Assembly: GCF_040412425.1 (NCBI RefSeq) | Contig: NC_089763.1 | Location: 50,832,587 to 50,896,586 of the forward strand | Direction: 5' to 3' | Length of the DNA: 64,000 bases | Source: Macrobrachium rosenbergii | Taxonomy: Eukaryota; Arthropoda; Malacostraca; Decapoda; Palaemonidae | Shown: piece after piece, positions 47,877-60,491 of the stretch | How positions within the stretch are numbered: position 1 is the stretch's first letter | How the letters are laid out: every line of letters starts with the position of its first letter | Made by a program: the position numbers and the translations under genes | The notes under the pieces: model-generated | What the model saw: the letters and a program-made list of their open reading frames with translations, nothing else | Told to the model about the DNA's origin: nothing | The model's database searches: none

Positions 47877-48795
47877 TGTTGTGGTGTAGAATAGATAGGG
47901 AAATTAAATAGAGAAGAGAGAGAGAGAGAGAGAAGGAGAGAGAAATAAGAGTAAAGAGAGAGGCAAAGAACACAGTGATAACGGCCAAATGCTGTTGTGT
48001 CGTGTTATCAATACGCGAGATGTTTACATTGCAGTATATCGTGTTTAAGCCATAAAAACAGTCGTAAAAATGGGAAATAATGGCCTCGCGATTGAAGCCA
48101 AGCAAAACATGAGTCAGCACAGTCTAAATGCTTACAACAGCTGATTCTATAGTCCCGCCTTCTCCGGAAGGTGTTTTCGTGGAAGTTCCAGGAATTTGGG
48201 GTTGACCCAAGTGATATACTTCTTCAACCTCCAATCAATTATGTGTGGGAGGGTCTTTCCCACACCCTCCTAAGATCACCTCCTATCAAGTCCTCTAAGG
48301 AGAGATTTGAATCACACCCACTACAGTCCTTCCAATCAGCTACTTGAAGGGGAGGCCTTGCTGATTAATCCTTCCAATAAGGCTAGAAGGAGGTGGGAAA
48401 TTGCAGATAGCAAGTTTCCTGAGGGTTCAACGAGTGAGAGACCGACGAGGAGACCAGAGTCAGAACTGTGTCCTTCAAGGGAGAGTACTTCTCCCAATCG
48501 CTTCCGTGTTCCCCATATAGACTGATTCAAGAGTGATTCGTTTCTATCATTGTAACTTGTTAATTTTGTACTGATCTTTATAATATTAAGTACTAATTAA
48601 AGTGAAGAAATTACCGATCTCGTCTCTATACGCCTTTCTGAGAGACATCAATATTTAAAAGGAATAAATATACAAAGATAGCACATCATCCAAGTGAAAG
48701 CGATCTGAAGGACACCTCGAAAGAAACCAAGGTAAGAAGAGAAAGACTAAAATCTATGCAAACGTAAAAAAAAAAGGAACAATAAAACCATTACA
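47877..48795 (+). repeat. Errantivirus-like 5' LTR
   Basis: TGTTGTGGTG...CATTACA, 919 bp, with a (GA)n tract near 47910-47945 in the U3 side. Aligns along its whole length to 57206-58115. Confidence 0.95.
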
Positions 48796-48797
48796 AA

Positions 48798-48815
48798 TGG
48801 TGGCAGCTAAAGTGG
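48798..48815 (+). promoter_or_regulatory. Errantivirus-like element primer-binding site
   Basis: TGGTGGCAGCTAAAGTGG, two bases after the LTR. The TGG start fits the CCA end of a tRNA. A Leu-type tRNA is possible, but I cannot assign it. Confidence 0.55.
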
Positions 48816-49725
48816 ATCCAGAAGGCGAGACGAAACAAACGAACATTAATGAAATTATCAGTGCAATTATTTAAGTTACAGTGAGACGAAATTCTACAAA
48901 ACGAACTTAGATTTTTTTACGACGACGAACAAAATATATCAGAAGAAATAAAAATACTCCAGCGAATAACAGCTTACAACAAGAACGTCGAGTGTGAATA
49001 AAACAGTTTAGTGCGTCCCGAAGCCAAAAACATTTTGAACTGTTACCGTCAACAAATTGAGCAAGACGCCGACAGCGATAATAAGCCCAGTGTTAGCGAC
49101 ATTGCATCGAGTGATTGAAGAAAAACAACGTACAAACTTTCAACAAGATTCCGAAAGCGGAAAACCACAGCGGAAAAACAACGCAGACGTAGTGATCCGA
49201 CAGCGAAACATTCACCGCCGAATGAACAACATTTAGCGATATCACGATATCAACAACACAACACAGTAAGGAATTTACTGTCCACTCTCTCTTAATAAAT
49301 AAGTGAAGATATATATATTTTTTTTGCATCTTGCTATAAGATTGAAAAAATTAAGAAAACTCTCTCTAGTGAATAAAATTCTTTTGCATAAATACCAGCA
49401 TTACTCTCTCTATGATAAATTAATTATTTAGTAAATAATTTAGATAGGGAATTAGTTGTTTTTTTACTCGGTTGGTGATGATTATTTGAGAAGTTATATA
49501 TGTAATTTTGTGTACTTATTATAATGAATTTTGATGATATGATGCCCAATTTCATATAAGAATTTATTTTGAGTATTGAAAAAGTTTTTTAATTGTGCAC
49601 TTGAACTCAATAGAGAATTTAATTTTTTTGTGTGACAATTTGACAAATTGTTTTTAATCTTGGTACAATATAACGAAAATTTTTTTGATTGATGTACTCT
49701 GAGTGAAAATTTTTTGTGTGTGGAC
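48816..49725 (+). other. Errantivirus-like element leader
   Basis: About 0.9 kb of A-rich leader without a convincing ORF. Several CGAC-rich segments near 49020-49260 contrast with AT-rich sequence on either side. Confidence 0.6.
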
Positions 49726-50652
49726 ATGCAACGAGTATTTGATGAATTACTGAACACTGTTAGACATTCACATTACGATTTAAGACCGTCGACAATTAGA
49801 CGAAGTCGAATTTCAAGGCTAAATTCCCACTCCGCTGAAGTGCAAGGAAATACTAACAATAATAACACAAATAACCAGAACCAAAATAGTGTTAATCATT
49901 CTAATACTACTAACAATAATAATAATAGTAACAATACTAAAAATACTAATAATACTCGCACATTACAATTTTTAATATGAACCAGGCGGCCGTCATAACA
50001 ACCGCCACACGCTTCTGTGGACAGGTGGATGATTCCAATCCTGACAAAAAGCAGACTCGAAGCCTATACTGTAAATCATTGGCTAGCAGATGCAGATAGT
50101 CGTATAATTTCAGGGGGAATAACAGATGAAAGAGCTAAGATAAATGAAGCCTTGTTGCTCGTCAGCTCAGAACATGGAGACGCACATAAAACTTTGAATT
50201 CCACAAGTTTTAGCAAACTTAATAACTATGTAGAATTTAAAGAAATTTGTTTATCACTCTGGGAACCAGTAAATCAGACTGACGGTTTATATAACCTAAC
50301 TAGATTTCTTAACCCACAATATAAAACAATTGCTAATTTGTACGCAAGCGTGGAGAATGCAATAGAGAAAATAAGCGAAGATTTAGAGAAGACAGGTATT
50401 ACTATAGGAGACAAGGATCAGTTTGGGGCTAGTGCCCAGAAATTAGTTGAGCTACGGCATGTATTAAATTACGTGTCATTTGGAACCATATATAATATTC
50501 TTGGAGAAGAGGAAAAGAAAGCTTTCAGAAAAATAAAACTTGATCCCAGAAAAACAAGCCTTCAAACATTGAAGACAATGAGAGAAGAAATCCAAAGGAA
50601 AGAGATAAATCTATCCAAGGAATTCATTAGGAACAACAGAAGCACAAAATGA
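49726..50652 (+). pseudogene. gag: Errantivirus-like Gag, N-terminal and capsid part
   Basis: A small frame from ATG 49726 ends at 49978 after an Asn-rich tail. An ATG at 49977 overlaps its stop, and the main Gag-like frame then continues with a frame change near 50045 into 50017-50652 (helical capsid-like region, LYNLTRFLNPQYK, then Lys/Glu-rich C-terminus). The two reading frames and the small upstream frame make the true start uncertain. The product would be the structural protein of the particle. Confidence 0.7.
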
Positions 50653-50686
50653 AAGGAAAGTCAGAAATAATAATCCTAATTTTAAA

Positions 50687-51097
50687 ATGAATAATAAATT
50701 CTATGATAATTCCAGACAAGTAGGAAATAGACCAAATACATTCCAAGGGAAATATGCCCAAAATACTAAAAGAAAATGGAATCCAGATCAAAGGGGAAGA
50801 AACAATCTAACAAAGAGTGGACCACACAAACCTTATAGATATGGTCAAAACTCAAACACAAACACTTCAACCCAAGTGAACTATTCCGCTCAAGGGGCGA
50901 GACCCAAGACAGCCTGCGAAAACTGCGGGTATACAAATCATTTTACAAATGAGTGTAGAAAACCTAGAATCTGCACGGTTTGTAAGAAAATAGGACATTT
51001 AACAAAGAATTGCTGGTTTAAAACACAAGAAGGAAATAAAGAAATAGTTGAATTAAGTAGTAACCGCTCAACATCAAATAAGTCTTCAAATCAATGA
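50687..51097 (+). pseudogene. gag: Errantivirus-like Gag, nucleocapsid with two zinc knuckles
   Basis: 136 codons, basic and Asn-rich, with two C-x2-C-x4-H-x4-C knuckles (near 50918-50960 and 50977-51016) that would bind RNA. It is separated from the capsid frame by a stop at 50650-50652. Two CCHC knuckles distinguish it from the single CHCC-type box of Gypsy-1, -2 and -4. Confidence 0.9.
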
Positions 51098-51657
51098 CAA
51101 TTTATCCTACACAGAATACCACAAGAAAGTCCCTTCAAGAAGATAAATTAAGAGAAGAATTAGCAAATAGGAGAAGTGAAGGTTCATCCGCACTATCCAT
51201 ATTGCAGAGTAAAGAAGTTGTATTTTCCATGGATGAAGAAGAAATAATCAGAAAGGATTTACCTATCATTAAAATTCCAATACAGAATAAATTATGTACT
51301 GTCCTTATGGATTCAGGTAGTACTGTAAGCATAATTGATAAACACACATTAACAAGCTACTTAGGCGTTAAAGAAACGCTAATTCAGGGTCAAAGCAAGA
51401 TAATAAAAGGAGTAGCGGGTAAACAGATAAAAAGTTTAGGCAATGTGAACTTAGAAATAGACCTTTCGTCACATAAAACTGTTGAAAGTTTTATAGTTCT
51501 AGAAGACAGATTCTTTCCCGCACAGGTGTTGTTCTCATATAAATTAATGAAGAAATGTGGAATTATACTGAATTGCCGAGAAGGAAGAATTAACCGTACA
51601 CAAGATAATAGAGCGTATGCTTTACGCTTGAAGAAGAAAAGTTTCACCCAAATCTGA
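51094..51657 (+). pseudogene. pol: Errantivirus-like protease
   Basis: 187 codons overlapping the nucleocapsid stop by 4 bases (ATGA), with the active site MDSGSTVSIID near 51305-51340 and a flap/C-terminal strand region. The frame closes at 51657. The overlap with gag is what a -1 frameshift or reinitiation layout would look like. Confidence 0.85.
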
Positions 51658-51662
51658 TCAAT

Positions 51663-52418
51663 TTGTCTGAGACGACTTCAACAAGCGACAAAGACATACA
51701 GAAAATAACCTATCATCAAGAGAACAATCAAATTAAAATGAATGGTAACGGAAAGGAGGAATTTCCACAATTACAGACTAGAAAGTTAAGATGTGCACAT
51801 CCAGAAATTATACCCTCCAACAAAAGAAGTGACCCAGAAATAAATAAAGGTGATCTCCAGTGTTCTGAATATGACAAGGAACAAGACATTTATGAGGATA
51901 ATTATGCAGAGATAAATACAGAACATTATAGCAATGTAGTAATCAGCTATGATAATGAAGGGAAATTAGTAAATGAGGTACTGTTGTTAAACAAAATAAA
52001 TAAAGTAGATATAAATGATATAATAGCAGTAACTGAAGAAACTAGTATAGATGCAGAACATTGTTACTTTGCAGAAACAAAAGATGAGGAAGTATGTTGT
52101 GTAAGCACTGCTGATGATAATAAAGTACAATTAATACTAAACAGACAGGTAATTTTGCATCCAAAGTGTTTAACAAAAATACATCTAAGGGGAAAAGAAG
52201 AGATAGGAGTTAAAGATGTTCTTTTACTAAATGAAGAGTTACCAGAATTTGTCAGAATGGATAATTCTTTAGTCCACATGAAGGGTGATACTTGTGAAGT
52301 TTATGTCCAGAACTACTCAGATAACAAACTAACACTTTATGCAGGCATTATCTTTTGTAAAGGAATACCTATTAACAATCCATTACTAACATTAGAAGAA
52401 GAAGCATTTTCTCTGTAA
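51663..52418 (+). pseudogene. pol: Errantivirus-like element: protease-RT linker, beta-rich domain
   Basis: 251 codons, acidic and Asn-rich at first. From about 52130 it becomes a beta-rich stretch ending in NNKLTLYAGIIFCKGIP-like residues (near 52320-52370). Many Ty3/Gypsy elements have a dUTPase-like fold between protease and RT; the pattern fits, but no catalytic dUTPase motif is visible. It ends at 52418, 30 bases before the RT frame. Confidence 0.6.
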
Positions 52419-52447
52419 CTGGTCAAACATCTGAATCAAGCAAAGAA

Positions 52448-53449
52448 GTGAATAAAACAGATTTTCCAGAAAACAAAGATAGATTAATTCAAGTATTAGA
52501 AAAATACAGAGATGTAATAGCAATAGAAGGAGATAAATTAGGTAGAACAAATGTCCTAAGGCATAAAATTGTATTAGATGATGGAACAAAACCATTCTTT
52601 ATTCCTAATTACAGATTACCAATAAGCCAAAGACCCATAGTTGATAATTTGATAGAAGAAATGAAGAAAGATGGGGTAGTCATTCCTTCTAAATCTCCAT
52701 ATAATTCTCCATTGCTACTTGTTCCAAAGAAAGATGGAAATTGGAGACTTGTGATAGACTATAGAAAGTTAAATTCCAACACCATCCCCGATAGAATGCC
52801 AATGCCAGTGATTCAAGATATGTTAGCTCAGTTAGGAGGTGCAAGGATATTTTCATCTTTAGATTTACTTAGTGGATACTGGCAAGTACCTTTAGACGAA
52901 GAGTCGAAACCATTCACAGCCTTCAGCACACACAAAGGAACACTTGCAATTTGAAGTCATGCCATTTGGACTCACTTCGGCTCCTTTAACGTTTGTTAGA
53001 TTAATGCTTCAAATATTAGGGGATATAGAAAATGTTGCAGTTTACTTAGATGATGTTATCATTTTTAGCAAAGATTTAGAAAGTCACCTCAAAACATTAG
53101 AAATAGTCTTGGAAAGATTAAGAAGAGCAGGTTTAAAAATCAAATTAAAGAAATGTCAATTCTAATGAAATCTTTGGAATACTTAGGACATGTAATTAGT
53201 GAAGATGGTCTGCGAATGCAAGCAGGCAAGATAAAAGCAATAGTTGAATATCCAGCTCCTACCAATTTGAAAGCATTGAGAAGATTCCTAGGAATGGTAG
53301 GCTACTATAGACCTTTCATTAAAGGCTTTGCTACAATAGCCAAACCATTAACAGAATTAACAAAGAAAGATGTCAAATATGAATGGAATAAAGAACAAGA
53401 GACAGCTTTCCAAACACTAAAGAGTAAAATGACCAGGAATCCGTACTAG
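52448..53449 (+). pseudogene. pol: Errantivirus-like reverse transcriptase
   Basis: Spread over three frames (52448-52954, 52944-53165, 53153-53449). Motifs in order: VPKKDGNWRLVIDYRKLN, FSSLDLLSGYWQV, then MPFGLTSAP, the catalytic YLDDVIIFS near 53043-53070, LGHVISEDG and FLGMVGYYRPFI. Two frameshifts (near 52950 and 53160) break it. The motifs themselves are intact, so the breaks look young. Confidence 0.93.
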
Positions 53450-53880
53450 TCTACCCAGATTTCTCGAAGGACTTTACTTAGCCTGTGATGCATCAAGTAC
53501 CGGGCTAGGGCTGTATTATTACAAAAGGACAAAACAAGAATGAGAGCAGTATATTATGCCAGCAGAGTTTTGAATGCTGCAGAGAAAAAATTATAGCACA
53601 ATAGAAAGAGAATGTTTAGCATTATACTGGGGTCTAAGGAAATTTAGACACATAATTTTAGGACATAAAGTCAATGTACTTACTGATCACAAAACCAATT
53701 TGTGATTTGTTTAAGAAGAGAACTTTTACAAATAACATGAAGTTCAATAGATGGTTCATTAGTGTGTTAGAATTTGCACCAGAATTCAGATATATCCCAG
53801 GAAAATTTAATACACTAGCAGATGCATTATCCAGAGCCCAAGAAGAAACAGAGAAATGTATTACCACTAATACTTTTTGT
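53450..53880 (+). pseudogene. pol: Errantivirus-like RNase H
   Basis: After a frame break near 53447, RNase H residues appear in successive frames: a CDASS region near 53490, a Glu-bearing ERECLALYWGLRKF region near 53608-53650 and LTDHK near 53678-53692. The frame 53674-54093 then covers the link toward integrase. Frameshifts and a stop at 53703 or so in one frame inactivate it. Confidence 0.8.
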
Positions 53881-55200
53881 TTTAGCTGTCAAGTGGTAGA
53901 TTTAGATTTGGAAAGAGTACAAATACAACAAGGAATGGATACAGAAATCAGGCATGTAATAGGACAACTAATGACAGATGAAACTTTAAAACCTGATTTT
54001 GTTTTAATCAATGGATTATTGTATAAAAGACCAACAGAGAAGAATGGTTATTCTCGACTATACATCCCGAAAACACTAATCAGAGAGTTTTAGAACTAAC
54101 ACACTCATACAAGTTAGCAGGACATCCAGGAATCAAAAAGACAACTAGAATCCTAACCAGAAACTATTTTTGGCCCCATTGTAGTGAGGATGCCAAGGAC
54201 TTTGTACAAAATTGTGTAGTTTGTAATCGACATAAAGGTAACGTAAATCCAAAAGCTCCTCTTGAAAAATACCCATCGGAATTGAATCCATTTCAGGTCG
54301 TATCTATGGACTTTTTAGGTCCATTTCCTACAACTGTTAGGGGGAATAAACAAATATTAGTCTTTTTAGACTATCTAACAAGATAAGTAAGAAATAGAGA
54401 TGCAATTACAGTAGCAGAAGCTCTTAAATCTAGAATTATTACGAGACATTCATGTCCCCAAGTTCTTCTTTCTGATAACGCAGCAGAATTTACTAGTGAA
54501 CTTTTAAGAAAATTTTGTGAATTTTATGAGATAAATAAATGTCAAATCACAGCATATAAACCAAGTTCAAATGGAGCAGTAGAAAGAACGAATCGTAAGA
54601 TAAAGGATATCCTGAAAACTTTAGTTAAACCTAATACAGAAGACTGGGATTTAGCTTTGGAAGACGTACAGTTTACTATAAACAATACTGTAAATGAGAC
54701 AGTAGGAGAATCACCACACTACTTGTTATACGGATACGAGAAGAGACTACCAAATACGTTACTAGATGATGCAACACCACCCCGACATACTTATAACTAC
54801 GATGACTATATTGCCTGGAAAACTAGACGTACATATGAAACGATCAAACAAACGAGGACTAGACTTAAGGAAGCTCAGAGTGTCAAAGCAAAGTACTATG
54901 ACAAAAATACAGCTAAACCAAAAATTGTAGTAGGTGCTCAGGTATATGTTCAGAATCATGTTCCAGAAGGTCCTAATGTAAAAGTATCCAAAAGTTCCAA
55001 GGTCCTTATAGGGTATTAGAAGTGTTGAAGTTAAATAAGCTAAAGATCATAAGTGAGAGTGATCTAAAGGAAAGAATTGTTCATACCAATCATATAAAGG
55101 TAATAAAAACAGACTCTTGGTCCAATAAGAGAATAGTTGAATTATTGAAAGAAGTTGAACAGGAACCAATAAATAACAAATACAATTTAAGAAAAAGATA
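53881..55200 (+). pseudogene. pol: Errantivirus-like integrase
   Basis: The HHCC zinc region lies near 54105-54230 (HPGIKKTTR, then CVVCNRH). The catalytic triad positions are MDFLGP near 54309, LSDNAAEF near 54470 and GAVERTNRK near 54575. A TAA at about 54384 interrupts the core, and a frameshift near 54090 separates it from the RNase H side. The frame 54657-55019 carries the C-terminal region, which continues in another frame to about 55200. The catalytic residues are retained but the frame is not. Confidence 0.9.
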
Positions 55201-55304
55201 AATTTATGTAAAGTGTTGAACTATTAGATATAAACAATGTGTAGGCATTAAAATACCTCATGTATACAGAATATCTGATAAGGCTTATTCTTACAGATAC
55301 AAAC

Positions 55305-56808
55305 ATGCGGTTCTTCTTGGTTATCATAACACTGCTTTATGTGTCATCTGAGGTGGTGATCCGGAAGGGTGCACTACTAGAGAAAAAGGGATCTGTGAAA
55401 TTAATAAAGGACTTGGGCATAGTGAGTATTGACATTACATCAGTGCTTATCAATGAAATGACATTGAAAGATGTCCAAAGGGAATTAAAATCATTAATTA
55501 GGAAAAGTGAAAATAACAGTGTTTTACCATTGTTGGAAAAAATAGATAATGATATAGGAAGTGTGTTAAATACAAGATCCAAACGATCCTCTTACCTTTT
55601 ATAGAACAGCACTTAATCAATTATTTGGAGTCGCGACAGACTCAAATGTAGAAAAAGAAAGTGCCCGTATAGACAAACTGGAGAAATGGGCAGCAACAAG
55701 AGGCATTGTGTTAAATAAGATTATAAGCTCTCAAAACTTAAACAGTAATGAATTGAAAAAATAAAGGAATTTATTAATCAAGTGAACACAAACATTACCA
55801 AAGAGATTAAGATAATAACAGATGAACAACATTTAAGTACATTTATGAACAATGTTAGAATTGTATTGCAAGACCATAAAGATCTATTAAATGCCATTTT
55901 GTTAGCCTATAAAGGAATATTAAGTCCAACATTAATAAACCCAAGAGAATTAGAGGGCATAATTAGTGATTTTTTGGTAGAAGGACATGATACCCCTATG
56001 GTAAAGGATATAATGGTCTATTATAATTTGATAACCACCAATGTAGTTAAGATTTTACCTTATAATCAAAAAGAGGCAGATGTACTGATGTCCATACATC
56101 CTTTTCCCATGTTGATAAAGGAAAACGTAATTATCTCAAATGTCAACCACATCAATTTTGCATTAGAAGAACATGGACTAATGATGTCATTTATTACTGA
56201 TGCTCAATTAAGAGATTGTATACTTTTGAAAGATAAAGAGTATATTTGCAACCTTGACAACCTGTATGAAACTACTAATGCCTATCCTTGTGTTCAAGAA
56301 ATAATTGAAAACAAGAATCAAGAGACAGTACTGTGTACACAATTATCCAAACATGATTTTGTTTCCATTATAGTAGAACAGTCAGTTTTTGTGTTTTTTC
56401 ACTAAGTTCAGTAACAGCAACTATTAATTGCCATAATATAAGTACTGAAATTAATTTCAATAATGTCCATGCTTTTGATAAGACTTGCAAGTTAGTTATT
56501 CTAATAAATTATATTATGAACCTCATGTCTTCACAGAAATCACAATCCATAAAAATAAGCCCTACATGAACTACTATAGTGAAGTTAAAGAATTTAAACT
56601 GTCTCAGTTAGAGTTAAAACAAATAAATGAGTTGGCTTTAGTAGATGAATTTTTCTATTACAAAGAAAATGTTTCACCAATTCTGTCTCTGTTCAATTTG
56701 TTCATAATCATTATTGTAATAATAGTGTTTGCAATTTTGGTCAAACGTGTGGTAATTTCAAATGTTGAGCAGATTATAACAGAAATAAAGAGGACCAATG
56801 AAGAGTAA
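55305..56808 (+). pseudogene. env: Env-like region (third ORF) of the errantivirus-like element
   Basis: From ATG 55305 a signal-peptide-like start (FFLVIITLLY) leads to a furin-type R-S-K-R site at 55575-55586 and a stop at 55602-55604. The following parts lie in other frames: to about 55763, then 55782-56405 (Cys at several positions, Asn-x-Ser/Thr sites) and 56485-56808, which ends with a transmembrane segment near 56680-56745 and a short basic tail. Signal peptide, cleavage site and C-terminal anchor fit the F-like fusion proteins of errantiviruses. At least three breaks make it non-functional. Confidence 0.8.
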
Positions 56809-56907
56809 AATGATCTTATACACATAATTTGCTGCTGAATTCTTTATGTATTGTTGTTTGCATTGTGTGTTAAAACAATCAACCATTTTTACAGTATAAC
56901 AATTCAT

Positions 56908-56974
<67 letters not shown>

Positions 56975-57205
56975 ATGTATCTCTTTTGATTCATGATGTA
57001 ATATATGTGAATTTTCTACCATATATTCTTAATTGATTTTTGCATTAGTGCATTGACACAGTTTGTGCAATTTAAATATTTTTTGAGAATTGACTTGATG
57101 GGCAATCATATAAATGCTTTATTTTATTTGTGATTTTGCAATCATCCATTGAAATATATTCTTTTTGTCACACTGAGGGCAGTGTGAGGTAGCGTGACCG
57201 AGTGA
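56809..57205 (+). other. Errantivirus-like 3' untranslated region with (TA)n
   Basis: A TA array at 56909-56966 lies between env and the 3' LTR. No clean polypurine tract is seen; CTGAGGGCAGTGTGAGG near 57174-57190 is the only candidate. Confidence 0.7.
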
Positions 57206-58115
57206 TGTTGTGGTGTAGAATAGATAGGGAAATTAAATAGAGAAGAGAGAGAGAGAGAGAGAGAAGAGAAAGAAAATAAGAGTAAAGAGAGGCAAAGAAC
57301 ACAGTGATAACGGCCAAATGCTGTTGTGTCGTGTTATCAATACGCGAGATGTTTACATTGCAGTATATCGTGTTTAAGCCATAAAAACGGTCGTAAAAAT
57401 GGGAAATAATGGCCTCGCGATTGAAGCCAAGCAAAACATGAGTCAGCACAGTCTAAATGCTTACAACAGCTGATTCTATAGTCCCGCCTTCTCCGGAAGG
57501 TGTTTTCGTGGAAGTTCAGGAATTTGGGGTTGACCCAAGTGATATACTTCTTCAACCTCCAATCAATTATGTGTGGGAGGGGTCTTTCCCACACCCTCCT
57601 AAGATCACCTCCTATCAAGTCCTCTAAGGAGAGATTTGAATCACACCCACTACAGTCCTTCCAATCAGCTACTTGAAGGGGAGGCCTCGCTGATTAATCC
57701 TTCCAATAAGGCTAGAAGGAGGTGGAGATTGCAGATAGCAAGTTTCCTGAGGGTTCAACGAGTGAGAGACGGACGAGGAGACCAGAGTCAGAACTGTGTC
57801 CTTCAAGGAGAGTACTTCTCCCAATCGCCTTCCATGTTCCCCATATAGACTGATTCAAGAGTGATTCGTTTCTATCATTGTAACTTGTTAATTTTGTACT
57901 GATCTTTATAATATTAAGTACTAATTAAAGTGAAGAAATTACCGATCTCGTCTCTATACGCCTTTCTGAGAGACATCAATATTTAAAAGGAATAAATATA
58001 CAAAGATAGCACATCATCCATGACATCTGAAGGACACCTCGAAAGAAACAAGGTAAGAAGAGAAAGACTAAAATCTATGCAAACATAAAAAAAAAACAAA
58101 TATAAAAACATTACA
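57206..58115 (+). repeat. Errantivirus-like 3' LTR
   Basis: 910 bp copy of the 5' LTR, with a different GA-tract length (about 57246-57268) and a few single-base indels. Followed by TAAT. Confidence 0.95.
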
Positions 58116-58265
58116 TAATAACCATTGCAATTTGGTGCTCAGCATTTGTATTGCATGGCACAGCCATTTATCTTTTTTCTCTTTTAAAAATACTCTTTTT
58201 ATTTTGCTTACAAAGTTTTACATTTTCTATCAATTAAAATCGTAATTCCTTCTCGTTTATTACGT

Positions 58266-58526
<261 letters not shown>

Positions 58527-58529
<3 letters not shown>

Positions 58530-58868
58530 GAGTTTAACAAATGTCAGAAGTGAAAGACTGATCCTTTATTATTCTCGACAGGTGTTTATAATGCAGAAAG
58601 TGGACAGAAAGGTAGCAGGCGACCTGAGGCCCCCCGCTGCGTCCATACAGAGATTGTGTTTGTTAACAGGCATAAAAAGACATATATAATGAGTTACAGA
58701 ACATGTAAAAGGCAGATATACATATATATCGGCGGACAGGCCATACAATGATGCATACAACAAGATACATAAAGAATCTGAAATAACAACAAGTAACATA
58801 TATGATGTGATTAATGTGCATATGAAGAGCGAAACACAAAAATGGAGAGGCGATTTGACCCCCTTACA
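58527..58868 (-). repeat. Gypsy-4 3' LTR
   Basis: 342 bp minus-strand copy of 63026-63364. Here the U3 start is complete (TGTAAGGGGGTC). The end reads AACTCACA instead of AACCTCACA, and directly touches (TA)n. Confidence 0.95.
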
Positions 58869-58872
58869 AATA

Positions 58873-58884
58873 CTCCCTCCCCCG
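58873..58884 (-). promoter_or_regulatory. Gypsy-4 polypurine tract
   Basis: Minus-strand GCGGGGGAGGGAG about four bases before the 3' LTR start. Confidence 0.8.
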
Positions 58885-59180
58885 CAAGACAATAATTAGA
58901 GGAGCAATTATTGGATGAAACAACATTAATCACGCAAATGCTGAGGCAGTTGGAGTGGGCCCCTACTCCTGGAGAACTGTGGACGTGGGATGGAACTGAC
59001 ACCTGGGATTGGCGTGATGTGTCCCCTACGCCACCCCAGACCCTGCTTTGCTGAGGGAGTGGGTGTGTCTGCGGGGAGGTACTGAGGGAGAACTCTGGGG
59101 CTTCCTCGCGTACTTCGCTGTCCAACAGGAATGTGGGCTTCAACTTGTCGATGGTGACCCAGTCTTTCCGCCCATGGATG

Positions 59181-60491
59181 TCAAGGAGGTATGCCTTGGC
59201 GGCCCGCCTGATGACTCGGTGGGGCCCCCTGTAGGGCCTGGTTAAGGGCGGCCAATGGGCGTCCACCCTGACGAAGACGTAGGCGCAGGAGTCTAAGGCT
59301 GTGGGTGTAGGTGGTTCTGTCAGTGAAGGTCTTATGGCAGGGCACAAACTTCTGTGCGAGTTCCCTCAACCTCAAGAGCGGGATGTTGGTGCCGTTGGCT
59401 AACTGCGGGAAGAATTCTCCGGGAACGGCCAGTGTCTCCTCATAGACTTTCTCAGCAGGGGAGGTGTCGCCACTTGCCTTCGGTGTGGTCCAGAGACCCA
59501 GCAGGACCCAGGGCAGCTGTTCCTTCCACCTCTTGTCGGTGCAACGTGCCATGAGAGCTGCCTTAAGAGAGCGGTGCGCCCTCTCAACCATGCCATCCAC
59601 TGCAGGGTTGTAGGCTGTTGTGCTGTGTAGAGTTGTACCCATCAGGTGTGCCAAGGAGACCCAGAGCTCTGACAGGAAGGATGGACCCCTGTCTGTAGTG
59701 ATGCTGTCTGGCACCCCGAAGCGGCTTATCCAACTGGAGAGGAGGGCCTCTGCGCATGCCACTGTTGATGCCTGCTCCATGGGGGTTGCCTCGGGCCAGT
59801 GGGTGGAGCAGTCTATGATTGTCAGGAGGTATCTGGCTCCTCCCGATTGCGGAAGAGGCCCGACGACATCGATGTGGATGTGGCAGAAACGCAGACGAGG
59901 CTGGAGGAAGTCGCCAACCCCGGACTCTGTGTGCCGGGATGTTTTGCTCACCTGGCATGGGATGCAGCTCCTTGCCCACTGCTGGACATCCTTGTTGATG
60001 CCATGCCAGATGAACTTGTCAGTCACGAGGCGCGCCGTTGAGCGCCCTGATGGATGGGAGAGACTGTGCACTATGTCGAACACCTGCTTCCTCCTTGAAG
60101 TGGGCACTAGGGGGTGGGGGCGGCCTGTGCTGGTTTCGCAGAGGAGAGTTGTGTTCGAGTTTGCTAAGGGCACGTCTTCCCACTTAAGAGCTGTCGCTGC
60201 CATCCTGTAGTCTGCCGTCTCTGGGTCTGCTGCTTGTTCTCTTGCCAGGTCTTCGTAGTCAATGCTGAGGTGAAGGGAATTGATTTCTACCCTTGACAGG
60301 GCGTCGGCTACTGGGTTCTTCCTGACAGGGACGTAGTTGATGGTGCACCCGAATTCGGAGATGGCAGTCAGGTGTCGCTGTTGCCTTGCAGACCACACAT
60401 CTCTCGGCTTTGCAAATGTGTGCACCAAGGGTTTTTGATCTGTTAGGATTGTGAATTCAGTCCCCTCCAGCAGGTACTTGAGGTGTCTCAC
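59181..60491 (-). pseudogene. pol: Gypsy-4 RNase H end and integrase
   Basis: A 436-codon open minus-strand frame: the RNase H end (YLLEGTEFTILTDQKPLVHTF), a zinc region (CIPCQ near 59985), and an integrase core with D, D and E all present (IDVVGPLP near 59870, TTDRGPSFLS near 59690, GMVERAHRS near 59582). A frameshift near 59300 moves the GPY/F-like C-terminus (PYRGPHRVIRRA, DWVTIDKLKPTFLL) into the frame 58811-59347. This is the best preserved integrase in the window. Confidence 0.93.

Larger units (their letters stand above)
47877..58115 (+). mobile_element. Errantivirus-like LTR element with env-like region, full length, TAAT duplication
   Basis: Two long LTRs (47877-48795 and 57206-58115) enclose gag, zinc knuckles, protease, RT, RNase H, integrase and an env-like region in that order, about 10.24 kb in all. 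TAAT stands on both sides (47873-47876 and 58116-58119), as expected for a 4 bp target duplication. The LTRs differ by a few percent by eye, mostly indels in the GA tract. Many frameshifts and stops show that it is inactive. The order matches the Metaviridae with a third ORF (Drosophila gypsy type); placement within that group needs a phylogeny. Confidence 0.95.
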
